Shown here: positions 1 to 11,500 of the stretch, piece by piece
Layout of the letters: every line of letters begins with the position of its first letter
Position numbering within the stretch: position 1 is the first letter of the stretch
Assembly (NCBI RefSeq): GCF_041260155.1
Contig: NC_091928.1
Span: forward strand, 38,133,388-38,197,387
Length of the DNA: 64,000 nt
Source: Ptychodera flava
Taxonomy: Eukaryota > Hemichordata > Enteropneusta > Ptychoderidae
Direction of reading: 5' to 3'
The notes under the pieces: generated by a model
What the model saw: the letters and a program-made list of their open reading frames with translations, nothing else
The model's database searches: none
Told to the model about the DNA's origin: nothing
Translations under genes and position numbers: made by a program

Positions 1-77
1 CAACTTGGCTGTGAGTAAAGGATTTTAAGGTCTTGGTTTTTGTATCAGTCGAAAAAAAAATTTTCTCCTACAATTAA

Positions 78-310
78 CCCTTTGAGTGCCAAAGTCAATT
101 TTAGTAACCTCTATAAAAAATATAACCAAGACAATATTTCCAAGGTCCAAACATTTTTTCCAGAGCTTTCCCAAAGTTCTAACCCCAAACTGAATTCTAT
201 GAAAAGAGCTATCCATTTGATCCAAAACTTTAACAGAATTACAGAAAAATTCATAAAGATATTGGAAAAAGTTGAACTAAAGTTTTGGTCCGAAGATAAC
301 ACGCAAAGGG
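78..310. mobile_element. piggyBac-like MITE with TTAA target duplication
   Basis: A 233-bp non-coding element is bounded by TTAA at 74-77 and 311-314. Its ends are inverted repeats: the left end begins CCCTTTGAGTG and the reverse complement of the right end begins CCCTTTGCGTG. TTAA duplication with CCC-starting ends is typical of piggyBac-derived non-autonomous elements. The open frames inside it are shadows. Confidence 0.75.
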
Positions 311-314
311 TTAA

Positions 315-1921
315 TGCGAGGGTGCCGTTCGTTCTGAATTTCCAATATTTTTAAAAGTGGAATATATATTACGACCATTTGCACGGTGGTTTCAGATTTG
401 TATTCTTGATTTGGAATGAGGATGATGGAGAGTCTTATTTAGAGAAAGTTTGGGCAAATATTTTAGTATTTCAATTTCGGGGTTCATATTACCGTTGACA
501 GAGGACCAAGCACCACTGACATCGTCATATACTTTCGGTCATATAACGATGACGGCCTAACTGCCGCCGAAACTGAAAACTCCTCTTCCGACAACGAAAT
601 AGTTACAAATCTCTGTTCTTCAACATTTATAAGCCCCGCTGACAATAATTTAAACATGTACTACGATACGGATTGAAACCGGTCACTTTGAAATCCTTAA
701 AATGGCACTGCCGTAAAACCACTGTGCTCGGAAACCTGCAAACTCTGACCATTGGTGGCGCCCTAATATAGGAGGCAGACACCACTGTCACAGGTGAGGT
801 TACTCGGCAAAGCCAATAATTATCGTCTCACATTACAAAGAGTTGCTTTCATGATGGAAAGCTGCTTACTCGCGCTACTACAACATGTGACTTTGTGAAT
901 GTACTTCCGCCTCATTTCATAGTAAGATGTGTTTGAAGTAGATTCATAATTCTTTACCAAGCCCTGACACAGTCAAGCTCGAAAAAACACTCTTTTGCGC
1001 CATTCTTTGTTTTGGGATGTAGGTTCAGTTGTTTCGTCAGTTACATTACGGTAACCTCTTAGGTCTTGTTGTTTTTCATAGTTTATTAAAAACATTTCCA
1101 TGTTTTGAATACACAAGACAAGAAGGTGGCACATGGTCCCTCAAGGGACCGTGTGTGGTACACACCGACAGTCTATTTACGTCTTGGCTTGAGCCATTCC
1201 ACTGAGTTATTCGCGTCAATGAGCTGACCGTTCGACCGAACTAAATTCGATGCCCACTTTCGCTCATACTCTAGGGAAGATCGTTTATTTAAAAAAAAAA
1301 ACACAACAAGCGTTCAATTGGGCGTCCAATAGTTTCATTATGACAAAACGTGTAGCGGGATAGCGACGGAACAATTACGGTAAATATCAGTTTCTGCGGT
1401 ATATGTCCCATTCGTCATGCGGAGATCAAAATGACTTGTGAGAGTCAATTTGTTTCCATGACAGATCGCGGTCTGATACGAATGCCGCAGCGACAGCTGT
1501 ACGTCTGGCGAAATAAATTTGGTATTTTGGACGCCCGTGAATCTATGCAAAAGGGCTTTAGAGCGCTGGTGCGAGTTGAACTAGACTGACGCCGCCGCTA
1601 TATACCACTGTATTCGCTGCGTCAGATGACATTCCGCAACACACAATTTTAAGCAGGCCGTTATACAGTGACGCCGTTCAGCTATGTTTGTCTTCTCATA
1701 TCACTTTACCATCCTCCATGAAATGTGAACTCAACTCCCATACAGATGCTACACTATCAAAAGCTGTTCTGTAGATATATGTATGTATGTATATGTAGGT
1801 CATCGAGGGTATTAGTGATATCCGATGCACCCTTTGAAGACAATAACGCCTAGCGAATGTGATATAATGTCGCTGCGATATACTATCATTTGCTGCTAAA
1901 TTTAAAATTAGAAATAAACTT
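315..1921. other. Intergenic stretch without recognised gene
   Basis: No convincing coding exon was found on either strand. This is where exon 2 of the minus-strand aminopeptidase would be expected if its first intron matched the ~1 kb seen in the plus-strand gene, but no CFDEP-type block is present. Open frames are short. A small hairpin (GGTCCCTCAAGGGACC) lies near 1135. Confidence 0.5.
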
Positions 1922-2028
1922 ATGTGTATGTATGTATGTATGTATGTATGTATGTATGTATGTATGTATGTATGTATGTATGTATGTATGTATGTATGTA
2001 TGTATGTATGTATGTATGTATGTATGTA

Positions 2029-2063
<35 letters not shown>

Positions 2064-2275
2064 ATGTATGTATGTATGTATGTATGTATGTATGTATGTA
2101 TGTATGTATGTATGTATGTATGTGTGTATGTGTGTATGTATGTGTGTATGTATGTATGTATGTATGTATGTATGTATGTATGTATGTATGTATGTATGTA
2201 TGTATGTATGTATGTATGTATGTATGTATGTGTGTGTGTATGTATGTATGTATGTATGTATGTATGTATGTATGT
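1922..2275. repeat. (TGTA)n microsatellite
   Basis: About 350 bp of TGTA repeats with short TGTG interruptions near 2032-2046, 2122-2145 and 2231-2238. Long open frames on both strands of alternating MYVC or HTYI type are simple translations of the repeat and are not genes. Confidence 0.98.
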
Positions 2276-2546
2276 ACAAACATAAACACTACAGTAACTG
2301 CAGTCTACGTTGTAAATCAACTGTGCATATTTGAAGGCGATGAGAGTAAAAGCTCTTGTATGTCGTTAGTTGACGCTAGTGTAAATACTGCAGGCTGGTC
2401 ACCAGTGTCTCCTTTGTAAAGATCTAAACAATTATACTGGTCAGAGGTCACACGTCTGTATTGAGTTTATCGACTCAATGTGTAATCAGTTTTTGAGTCC
2501 TTGAATTTTTGAATGAAACCATTTTGACCCATGGCATATATCTTAC

Positions 2547-3157
2547 CTTGTTTCACCGCCCTCCTCGGAGCTGCTGATGTAAAATGCAGAAAAATCCGAG
2601 TTGTTCATAAGCGCTACATAATTCATCGAAATGTGATATTCTTTACCCCTTTCCAAAGTTGTCGCTGTTTTAATGATGAAGAAATCATATTCCTCGTCAA
2701 CGCTGATGTCCCTAACGTCAAAGCTGCTCCCACTACTGACTTCATTCACTGTTACTGTGTCTCGGTCGATATCTAGTTTCAGAGCATGGAGGGTGATGGT
2801 GTTGGTCGACTTGGCACAGTTCACGGTGATCTGGACTTCGCCGTCGATGAGGTATCGCTTGTCGCCGTCCTCCTCGTCCATATACGGAGTGAACTTGACT
2901 CTGTAGTTGACGGGTTCCAGATCGTCGGGCAATCGCCCGTCGAACAGTTTCTCCGACTTCGCGGTGACGGTCGGAAGGTCGTTGACAGCTGTGGTGGTCG
3001 GACACGGCCATCCAGGGTGAAGGAAGTACACCATCAAGATAACAACTATGAAGATCACAATCACCACAATGATGGCGATAAGAAGAACGAAATATTTGAC
3101 GAATGTGCCATTTCTTTCGTCAACTGGATTAACCTGGTACGTTTTTTCCGTGGTCAT
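2547..3157 (-). CDS. M1 aminopeptidase (aminopeptidase N-like), exon 1 only, minus strand
   Basis: This exon encodes the N terminus of a type II membrane zinc aminopeptidase of the M1 family. It starts at the ATG whose A is at 3157, has a short cytosolic tail, one hydrophobic segment at about residues 22-46, then PGWPC and a DGRLPDDLEPVNYRV block that opens the M1 N-terminal beta domain. It ends at a clean donor, AG then GTAAGA, at 2546/2547. The exon is 611 bp, exactly the length of exon 1 in the plus-strand gene at 7940, with the same exit phase and very similar protein. The two genes are divergent, with ~4.8 kb between their start codons. No exon 2 was found to the left inside the window. 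It is either a gene with a long first intron running off the left edge or an orphan fragment of a duplication; the open frame and good donor argue for recent function. Confidence 0.8.
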
Positions 3158-4369
3158 GTTGACGCGGCTACGGAGTCTTCAGTTCCCGCCACTCGGACAA
3201 ACAGACAAAAACGTTCTGAAAGCTTTTGTTATTCCTCGGCGGTGTCAATACGTGCACCTTTTTTGTAAATAGAAATGCACGTTCGCTGATCGACCTTCTC
3301 TGTGACATAAAAGGAGACGACACGACGAAATGACCCACCCGTAGAACTTCAAAGCGAACGTGTTTCATTGAGGGCGCGGTACAGTCAGGGTCAGACGGTA
3401 CAAAGAAAATACAACGCTCAAGGCCGACGCCTCCCTGCAGAAAACAGCTTTCACTACTATATGCTCAGGCAAAGCCTCAGAAATTTGAAACTGTAATATC
3501 TCAAATGGTGACACTTTACACATGCGATCAACGAACACAGCTGCAAGAAGACGAGACGTGTTGGTTTATCATTTATTTATCACTGTTTTAGAATCCAATG
3601 CAATACAATTTCAGTACTTGAACTCTCCCCATTGACTGAACTTTTGGATAAGTCATACGTAAACTTGTACGAGATATATGCAAATATTTCAAAATCAACA
3701 GTGAGGAGGTTTCCAGGGGGTGGGTGGGAACGACACAGCAAAACATATATTAGGCCTAACACAATGTAATGCTGCCGCGCATTGCAAACAACGATCTGCC
3801 GTACATTATAATTCGTTATTTACCAAACGATACTGATATGCGTACTAAAGAACAACGCCATCACACTGGATCATTTTGATCATAAAAGAGAAATTAGTTT
3901 TTTATGGAGATGCTTGACAACTTTGGCGATGTGAAGGTTAGACGGTATGTGCCACGCACTGAAGGAGACGCCATCACGTGACCTTGAGTGACACTGTGAC
4001 CCTGGGGAACAACAATGCAACGAGGTGAAACTATTGTGCAACGCTGAATGGAAAGCTACACGGTTGAGTGACACAGCGTCGTTTATTACTGGCTGCCAAA
4101 CACCAGTGAACACAGGGTGACTCTGTTTTCAATTTTAAAATATTAAGAGATGAAAACAGAAGCATCAAATAGCACAAACAAGTTTCATAGCAGTAATATT
4201 GTGCCTCAGCAGTCTTCAAATGAAACGGCTGATTAAAGACGCTGCAACATTAAACACATATACGATGCAGAGAAGGTACAACTGACGTTTGACGAGAAAA
4301 TACATTTCTTGTATGGGTGATGAGTCTTGGTAACTGGAACGGTAACACTCTACTTGTTTCTTACTGTTT
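3158..4369. other. Upstream region of the minus-strand aminopeptidase
   Basis: No gene seen. The first few hundred bases would hold the promoter and 5' UTR of the minus-strand aminopeptidase. I do not see a TATA box that I would defend. Open frames here are short and unlike known proteins. Confidence 0.4.
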
Positions 4370-4379
4370 GACAAGTCTT

Positions 4380-4481
4380 AGCCTAGATTCCTTTTCCGTC
4401 CGCTTGCCTCCGTACCTCCGTCCCCAGTGGTAGTGGGGACGGAGGTACGGAGGCAAGCGGACGGAAAATGAATCTAGGCTA
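4380..4481. mobile_element. Foldback (hairpin) MITE with 10-bp direct repeats
   Basis: Arms at 4380-4426 and 4434-4480 are perfectly complementary except for one position (47-bp arms, 7-base loop). The hairpin is flanked by the direct repeat GACAAGTCTT at 4370-4379 and 4482-4491, as expected for a target-site duplication. It is GC-rich compared with its surroundings. Confidence 0.7.
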
Positions 4482-4491
4482 GACAAGTCTT

Positions 4492-5188
4492 GGCCTGTAC
4501 TTGTTACAGTGTTGTCTTATGTGCGACGCCGGGCTATATGAATCGAAAGCGAACTTGAAGTGCAAGCTGTTTCTCCGTAATCGCCATATTCATTTATTTT
4601 GCTCTATGAAAAATCCAATTTATATTACTTGGCGCTGATACGACCATTCGACAATTCTTCGACAACAACAATTACAGGGACGAACGCTGCTCGTGGCATT
4701 TTGAGTGAGTGCAATCGCGCTCGCAGCACGGGCGTTCGTGCAATTCAATACGTAAAGTAAAAGAAACATTTTTGGATAAAGCTCGGGATATTTGACACAA
4801 ATGAAAACATAAATATTTTGATGCGAATCATTTACTGTATTAACTATAGGAAAAGACACAGCCTGTTGCAAATTCCCTGTGATAAAACCGGCGAGCAAAT
4901 CATGCAACAACATAAAAGTTTCAGCACATTCAATTCAAAGCGCTTTTGTCAGTCATTTCGTATGCTAGCAGATACACTTACCGAGAACGGCATTGAGAAA
5001 AAAACCTGGAAGAAAGCCAAGTATTTAATATAATGACAGAAAACATACCGATGTCGCTAGAACAGGACGAGAAATGTGTGAAAAAAATTATCCTTTCCTA
5101 TTCAAAACAGGGACTCGTAGATTTTCCATGGTCATAATTACTTTTCGAATCAAAGACGAAGCTGCAATACAGGAAGTCATATGTCATT
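4492..5188. other. Intergenic, nothing recognised
   Basis: No gene-like exon on either strand. An imperfect GC-rich inverted repeat lies near 4678-4742 (an ACGAACG arm opposite a CGTTCGT arm). Confidence 0.4.
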
Positions 5189-5228
5189 AGCTCACGTGTG
5201 TAAACACGTGGGCTATTGTCATAGCGAT

Positions 5229-5241
5229 GTCTGTCTGTCTG

Positions 5242-5284
<43 letters not shown>

Positions 5285-5321
5285 GTGTGTGTGTGTGTGT
5301 GTGTGTCTGTCTGTCTGTTTA
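5229..5321. repeat. CTGT/GT microsatellite
   Basis: CTGT repeats, then a GT run interrupted once by GTTA, then CTGT repeats again. It sits inside the Helentron-like element near its left end. Confidence 0.95.
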
Positions 5322-5600
5322 CACGATAACTCAAAAACACCTGAACGGATTCAAGTCAGATTTGGTACACAGGTACCATATGCTACTTGCAAGAACTGAT
5401 TAGATTTCGGTTAGTGTGGCTTGCATATTAATGAAGTTATGCAATATTGTTTTTTTCCGTACAATGGTTTCCCTATGGAGACGGTAATGACAGTGTAGAC
5501 ATATATCAAGAAATACTGCACAAAATTTCATGAAACTTTTCACAGATGACAATCTCAGAACATTATGATGATACTGTGAGTGTCATGTTAATTACCTTCT

Positions 5601-6905
5601 CATTTGCATATTTAATGAACTTTTGTTCTTAGTGAGATAACTCTGAAATTCCTGCACCAAAATTGATGATACTTGCAACAAATATTGATCTGATATATAT
5701 CTAATTATACTTAGAAGCATTGGGCAATTTCAAGTTAATAAATAGCTCATTTGCATATTTTATGAAGTTTTGTAATTAGTCATATAACTCCGATATAACT
5801 TCACCAAATGTGATGAAATCTGCTGCAGATACTGATCCGACTGATATCTAACTGTAGTGTAAAGCATATAGTAGTGTGAAATTAATTAAGGGTTCATTTG
5901 CATATTTAATGAACTTTGTTATTAGGTATATAACTCTGAAATTACGGCACCCAAATCAGTGAAATTGGGTACAGATATTGTTTTGATAAATATCTAATTG
6001 TACTGAGAAGCATTTGGCAGTGTCAAGTTTACGAATAGGTCATTTGCATATTTTATGAAGTTTTGTAATTAGTGATATAACTCCAAAATAACTGCACCAA
6101 ATGTTATGAAATCTGCTGCAGATACTGTTCCGACAGACATCTAATTGTGGTGTAGAGCATTTAGTTGTGTGAAGTTAATTAAGGATTCATTTGCATATTT
6201 AATGAACTTTGTAATTAGTGATATTACTCCAAAATTACAGCGTTACATTTGATGAAACTAGCTACAGATGTTGATCTGATAAATATCCAATTGTACTGAG
6301 AAGCATTGAGCAGTGTCAAGTTAATAATTAGCTCATTTGCATATTTCATGAAGTCTTATAATTAGTCATATAACTCCGAAATAACTGCATCAAATATGAT
6401 GAAAACTGCTGCAAATACTGATACGACAGATATCTAACTGTGTTGTAAAGCATTTAGTAGTGTCAAGTTAATTAAGGGTTCATTTGCATATTTAATAAAC
6501 TTTGTAATTAGGTATATAACTCCGAAATTTTGGCACCATAATTTTTTGAAACGTGCTACAGATATTGATTTGATAAATATTTAATTGTGCTATGAATCAT
6601 TGAACAGTGTCAAGTTAAGTTAGGGTTTCTTTGCATATTTAATGAACTTTGTAATTAGTGATATTACTCTAAAATTACAGCATTGAATTAAATAAAACGT
6701 GCTACAAATGTTGATCTGATGGATATCTAATTGTCCCATAAAGCATTGAGCAGTGCCAAGTTAATTAATAGCTCATTTGCATATTAAATAAAGTTTTGTA
6801 ATTAGTGATTAAACTCTGAGAATACTGTGCGAAGTTGAAAAAACCTGCTACATATAGTGATAACATATATCTCATTGTTCTGTGAAGCGTACTACTATTA
6901 ATGAA
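5601..6905. repeat. Nine ~147-bp tandem repeats
   Basis: The anchor CATTTGCATATT (or a one-base variant) recurs at about 5601, 5747, 5894, 6041, 6188, 6334, 6481, 6628 and 6774, so every step is 146 or 147 bp. Two subtypes alternate: ATGAACTTTG-type at 5601, 5894, 6188, 6481 and 6628, and ATGAAGTTTTG-type at 5747, 6041, 6334 and 6774. That gives a dimeric ~293-bp higher order, broken once between 6481 and 6628. Identity between units looks moderate, so the array is not very recent. Confidence 0.9.
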
Positions 6906-7351
6906 TCTGTTGTAAAACACGTGAGCATATTCAGTTCATATCTGGTTTTCAATAGTTAGCACTACGGATTTGCATTAGACTTGCTCCATTCCGGACAATT
7001 TGGTCAGCTAACCCCAAGTCCTGGCCCCCACTGTTCTTCACCCGACACAAAAAACTAAGCAGTCGAAAATTGTGAAAGTGATTGGAAGGAAATGGAAAAT
7101 TTATTTTATTTTAACGTTATTAGTTAGTGTCGTAATTACAAGGCGTCCGTGTTTTGTGTACAGCGATTTTGACGTCATCAGTTTGTGGCTATACCACTTG
7201 TAAAATAGTGCCCTGTTTCTGCATTTGAGACTTTAACTGACAAGACGACAGAGACACACAAAAGTTGGTATAACAGCAATAATGATTGTCATTTGATCGG
7301 ACATTCAAAACGGATAAAATATTAAAATTTAATATTTCAAACAATTGTAAA

Positions 7352-7544
7352 TTAAAGGTATAGAGTCACCTGTAATCTAAATATGCCCATATATGGTCAA
7401 AGGGGCGTTCCTTGGTATTCAAAATGCCCATGTGAGGGCGCTGTTTTTAAAAAGCGACCACCTGCTTAAAATCTGTGATTGGTTAGATTTTCTCTTTCCA
7501 TGGTAACTGTGGCAAAATTGGAACAGGTGACAGTATACCTTTAA
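7352..7544. mobile_element. TTAA-flanked MITE
   Basis: A ~190-bp element with long imperfect inverted ends: TTAAAGGTATAGAGTCACCTG on the left matches the complement of CAGGTGACAGTATACCTTTAA on the right, with two mismatches. The outermost TTAA can be read as a target duplication, making a second piggyBac-type MITE, with ends unrelated to those at 78-310. Confidence 0.65.
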
Positions 7545-7939
7545 TTGTTTCAAAGCTTTGTTTTTATTTAGTCCTTGACTTGACAAAAGCATACGATTTC
7601 AAAAATGGGGCCCTCTTAAAAACTTTTTTGTCTATCCTGTGTTATCGTATAGCAACACATGCCCTGACAAGCAACTCACGGCATCAAAACATGACTTCCC
7701 CCATAGTTTGTAGCCTCCAGCGAATATATGAGGTAACGCGACAAGACTTATTGTATGCTTGTTTTGCATTGGAGGGACTGGTTGAATGGATGGCGGGAGC
7801 GTCTTCAAGAATTGAGGTCAGCGGTTATTTGTGAGAGTTCACTGATCGTGTATAGAGTGTCAGGTCAGAGGGTTTTCTTAACAGTTCAGGAATCCTTGAA
7901 TAACCCGAAGTTCAAAAGGCGTTCACTTCTACATCGGAC

Positions 7940-8550
7940 ATGGCGACAGAGGAAAAGTATCGGATCGCGCCAGAAAAAAATGGAATATTTGTCAAATATG
8001 TTGCACTGGTCATCGCCGTTATATTGGTGCTGGTGGTCTTGGCACTGGTTATAGTGATGGTGTATTTTCTTCACCCTGGATGGCCGTGCGCGACGACATC
8101 TACCGACCCTTCGGATGGCCTGCCAGCAGCCTTTGCAAGCGTTAGAAAACCCTTTGACGGGAGACTGCCTGATAACTTAAAACCAGTCAACTACCGGGTC
8201 AAGTTCACTCCGTATCTGGACGAGGAAGACGGCGACAAGCGATTTCTTGTCGACGGTGAAGTCCAGATAACCGTGAACTGTGTCAAGTCGAGCAACAGCA
8301 TCACCCTCCATGCGCTGAAACTAGATATCGACCGAGACACAGTAACAGTGAATGAAGTCAGTAGTGGAAACAGCATTGACGTTAGGGACATCAGCGTTGA
8401 CGAGGAATATGATTTCTTCATCATTAATACAGCAGCAACTTTGGAAAGGGGTAAAGAGTATCACATATCGATGAGCTATGTGGCATTAATGAACAACACC
8501 GATTTAATGGCTCTTTTTCTGAATGTCTACGAAGAAAACGGTCAACCAAG
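7940..8550 (+). CDS. Aminopeptidase exon 1 (anchor and start of beta domain)
   Basis: Encodes the start Met, a short Lys/Glu-rich tail, the hydrophobic anchor and the first ~160 ectodomain residues. The donor is AG then GTGAGT at 8551. The first in-frame Met sits right before the tail and matches the start of the divergent copy at 3157, which supports this start. An Asn-Asn-Thr glycosylation site lies near the end. Confidence 0.9.
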
Positions 8551-11500
8551 GTGAGTTTTTGTGCGCCAGCTTGTTGCGGCAAGCAGGCTGGGTTCTGATA
8601 AATGGAAGTAGAGCGTTCGTGCTTACAGCAAGACAAAACACAAAGTAAGCATGCGGCCCATATCATTGATATACGAAAGCTTTCAAAGCGTCACGTATAC
8701 ATCTCCGAGCCTATACAGTTGGATGTGGGAAAATGGAAAGAGGAAGTTGGGCACTCAAAGCTAATACTCAATTCAGAGATGCGTTTTTTTGGTAGTAACG
8801 CAATGTATGTGAAGCTATGTACATGTATGATATTGTTCAAAGGCCAGACCTACATTAATTTTTGAAAGGCATTGAATGGGAAGTTGTGATGCAACGCTGT
8901 GTGTACTTTTCAATTTTTCTTCCGATTGAAAGCCCTCGGCAATGTATCAATGGCTTTCCTTCTATTTAACCGTAGTTTGAGTCAAATATCGGCCCCTAGA
9001 CTTAAACAGAGACAGAACGAAAAGCGTCATGAATTACGAGGTCTACCCATCCATACATGTTCGTTACAGTTACATGGCGTAGAAAAGATGATGAACATAT
9101 CAGATCACTCGAGATATCCTTTATCATGATGGTAAAGCACAACTCTCGTAAAGTTATCATTTTCTGATGCAGTCATTTCCAACAAACTCTGGCTGACAGA
9201 TTGGAATTTACAGACATCGTAAATTGAGAACATTTTAAAACACCACTGGAGCTAATTTGGTATAATTGCATTTTCATATTTTTCAAATTTCTCAAAAGTG
9301 TTAAGTGCTCTATAGCTTAATGTTCTAACATAACAAATTACTCATAAAACAAGTGTGTAACTTAAAAAGAAAAGCAGATGAGCTTACATTTGCAGATCAA
9401 ATAGACATTATTCCACCATCCAATCATCCCAAATTAGTTCCAATGCACACTTCATCATTGTTACTCCCTAGCCAGGCTCAGTAGCAATACAAACATCAGG
9501 GATCGATTCTATTGTTCAACATCACATATTCATGTTTGTGCAAGCCGCCTTCTGTTGTTTTGTTAAATTTGTCGGTTTCTCTGCAGATATCTACTTGCAA
9601 GCCAACTAGCCGTTACAGACGGTCGTCGAGTGTTTCCGTGTTTCGACGAGCCTGCCTTGAAAGCCACGTTTGACGTCATCATCAAGCACCGTACTAAGAG
9701 ATCAGCTCTGTCCAACATGCCGAACATCAGAAATGAAACCGACGGAGATTGGAATACGGCGTATTTCAACACAACGCCGGTAATGCCAGTCTATTTGCTG
9801 GCTGTGCTAGTCTCCGATTTCGTCTGCAAAGAAGCGACAACGAACCTTGGAGTCAAGGTAATCGTAATCATGAATATTCATATAAAGTGTACTTAATCGA
9901 CTGGTTACAGCCATCCCATCTTTCTCGTAGCGGGGATAACACAGACACTACACCATATTTTAAGCTTTGTTGTGGTTTTACAGTTTCGTTAGTGATTAAA
10001 ATGCTCTCAATCATACGTCTGTCAGTCGACTTCGCATTTTCTGTCTGAAGTAATACGGAACTTTTTACACAATTCTGGCTTTTTGCTCCACACAGTTTCG
10101 AGTTTGGGCTTCTAAAACTAACATCAATGCCACGGACTTTGCTCTGGACGTCGGTGTCAAGTCGTTGCAGCACTTTGAAGACTTGTTACAGATTCCATAT
10201 CCACTTCCAAAACTTGGTGAGTATGTAATTGTTGCATCAAAAGAACGTATCGTAAGTCTCACGTTTCTTGGATTTTAGAGAGATAAATACAGGAGAAAAG
10301 TTGCACTGCGCTTTTATAACGTAAAATACAACTGGGAAAGCGGCCTAAGGCTTAAAATACGATGATTCGTTTAAGCGATGTATTCATTGCTTCGATTAAG
10401 TCTGTGTGCGATGTGTAATGGTGAGTGTGCGAGCGTGAGTGCTTCATGAACTCTAAAACGTGTGGAGCGGTCGCAGTCAGAAATTGTAACTATTATATAT
10501 ATACAAGGTCGGTTATTGATCCACTCTTTTTGAGATAACTGGGGATTTAGCCGAGCGGTTCTGCCTGTGGCCTCTTCGCTGACTGGGTGCCGTACGTTGT
10601 GATGTTCGAATCCCGGTTGAAAATACCGTATTTTCTGAAATGAACGTTTAAAACATTTAAAACTGTATCATGTGTAACGTTGATATTTTTAGTATTGCAG
10701 GGATAGAGTTCGGATACACTTTACTTACATTTACATCGATTAATATCATATGAGGTGACTGTAAACATTGCATTATTGTTCCTGATCTCAGACATGGTCT
10801 CTCTGCCGGTTTTCATGGATTACGGAGCGATGGAGAACTGGGGTTTGATAATGTACAAACACGATTGGATGTTATACGACGAAGCAGTACATCATCCACC
10901 CAGAGCTCAACGAGTCGCCAGGATTGTCGCCCATGAACTTGCTCACATGGTAAAGTGTTATCTTGAACTCTAACTTCCGATGACGTTATCGAAACATGTA
11001 AATTATACATAACTGGCAAACAATATGTCGCACCAGGACGGGCCGTACAAATTCAATACTGGAAGAAACTAAAATATACGCAGAACACGATTGGAACTAA
11101 TTTTGGATAATTGGATCTTCACATTTCTCAAATTTCTTAAAAGTGTTTGGTGCCCTATATAGCTCAATGAGGCAATATTACAAATTACTCCCAAAAACAA
11201 GTTTGTAACTTAAAACGAAAAGTAGATGAGGTTACATTTGCAGATGAAATCGACATCACTTCACCATCCAATTATCCCAAATTAGTTCATATCGTGTTGC
11301 AGTTAAGTTCTATATGGGAGTAAAATAATCCAACATGATATGCCTATGTCATTATTATAACAAACAAATCAACAAACAAACAAATACACACATAAATTGA
11401 AAAGCAAATAAACATGGAGGGATCACAGTTTTGCTATAAGGCGTAAACGCTGTGTCTATAGGCTCTTGATTTGTATCAGAAATGTAAAGTTACACGATCC

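Larger units (their letters stand above)
5190..6925. mobile_element. Helentron/HINE-like (pearl/CvE-type) non-autonomous element
   Basis: The element has 10-bp inverted ends, GCTCACGTGT at 5190-5199 and its complement at 6916-6925. Just inside the left end is a second inverted copy (AGCTCACGTGT / ACACGTGGGCT, 5189-5214) that makes a subterminal hairpin. Next come a tetranucleotide CTGT microsatellite and GT repeat (5229-5321), and then a core of ~147-bp tandem repeats. Short ends, a subterminal palindrome, a tetranucleotide tract and tandem core repeats are the layout described for pearl/CvE and HINE elements of marine invertebrates. No protein is encoded. Exact ends and insertion-site rule were not proven. 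Confidence 0.5.

Noticed and set aside
480..900. Possible piggyBac transposase relic next to the MITE
   Set aside because: A short acidic Asp/Ser/Glu-rich stretch suggests it, but no catalytic-domain motif can be shown.
1696..2419. Several long open frames of up to 197 residues on both strands
   Set aside because: They translate the (TGTA)n microsatellite into periodic HTYI/MYVC peptides; no gene features.
5601..6905. CRISPR-like or satellite-centromere array
   Set aside because: Repeats are contiguous without spacers, in eukaryotic DNA, and confined to one mobile-element-like unit, so neither reading is supported.
10541..10625. Functional tRNA gene
   Set aside because: The boxes are good but the acceptor and anticodon stems do not fold acceptably by eye; kept as a SINE-like relic.
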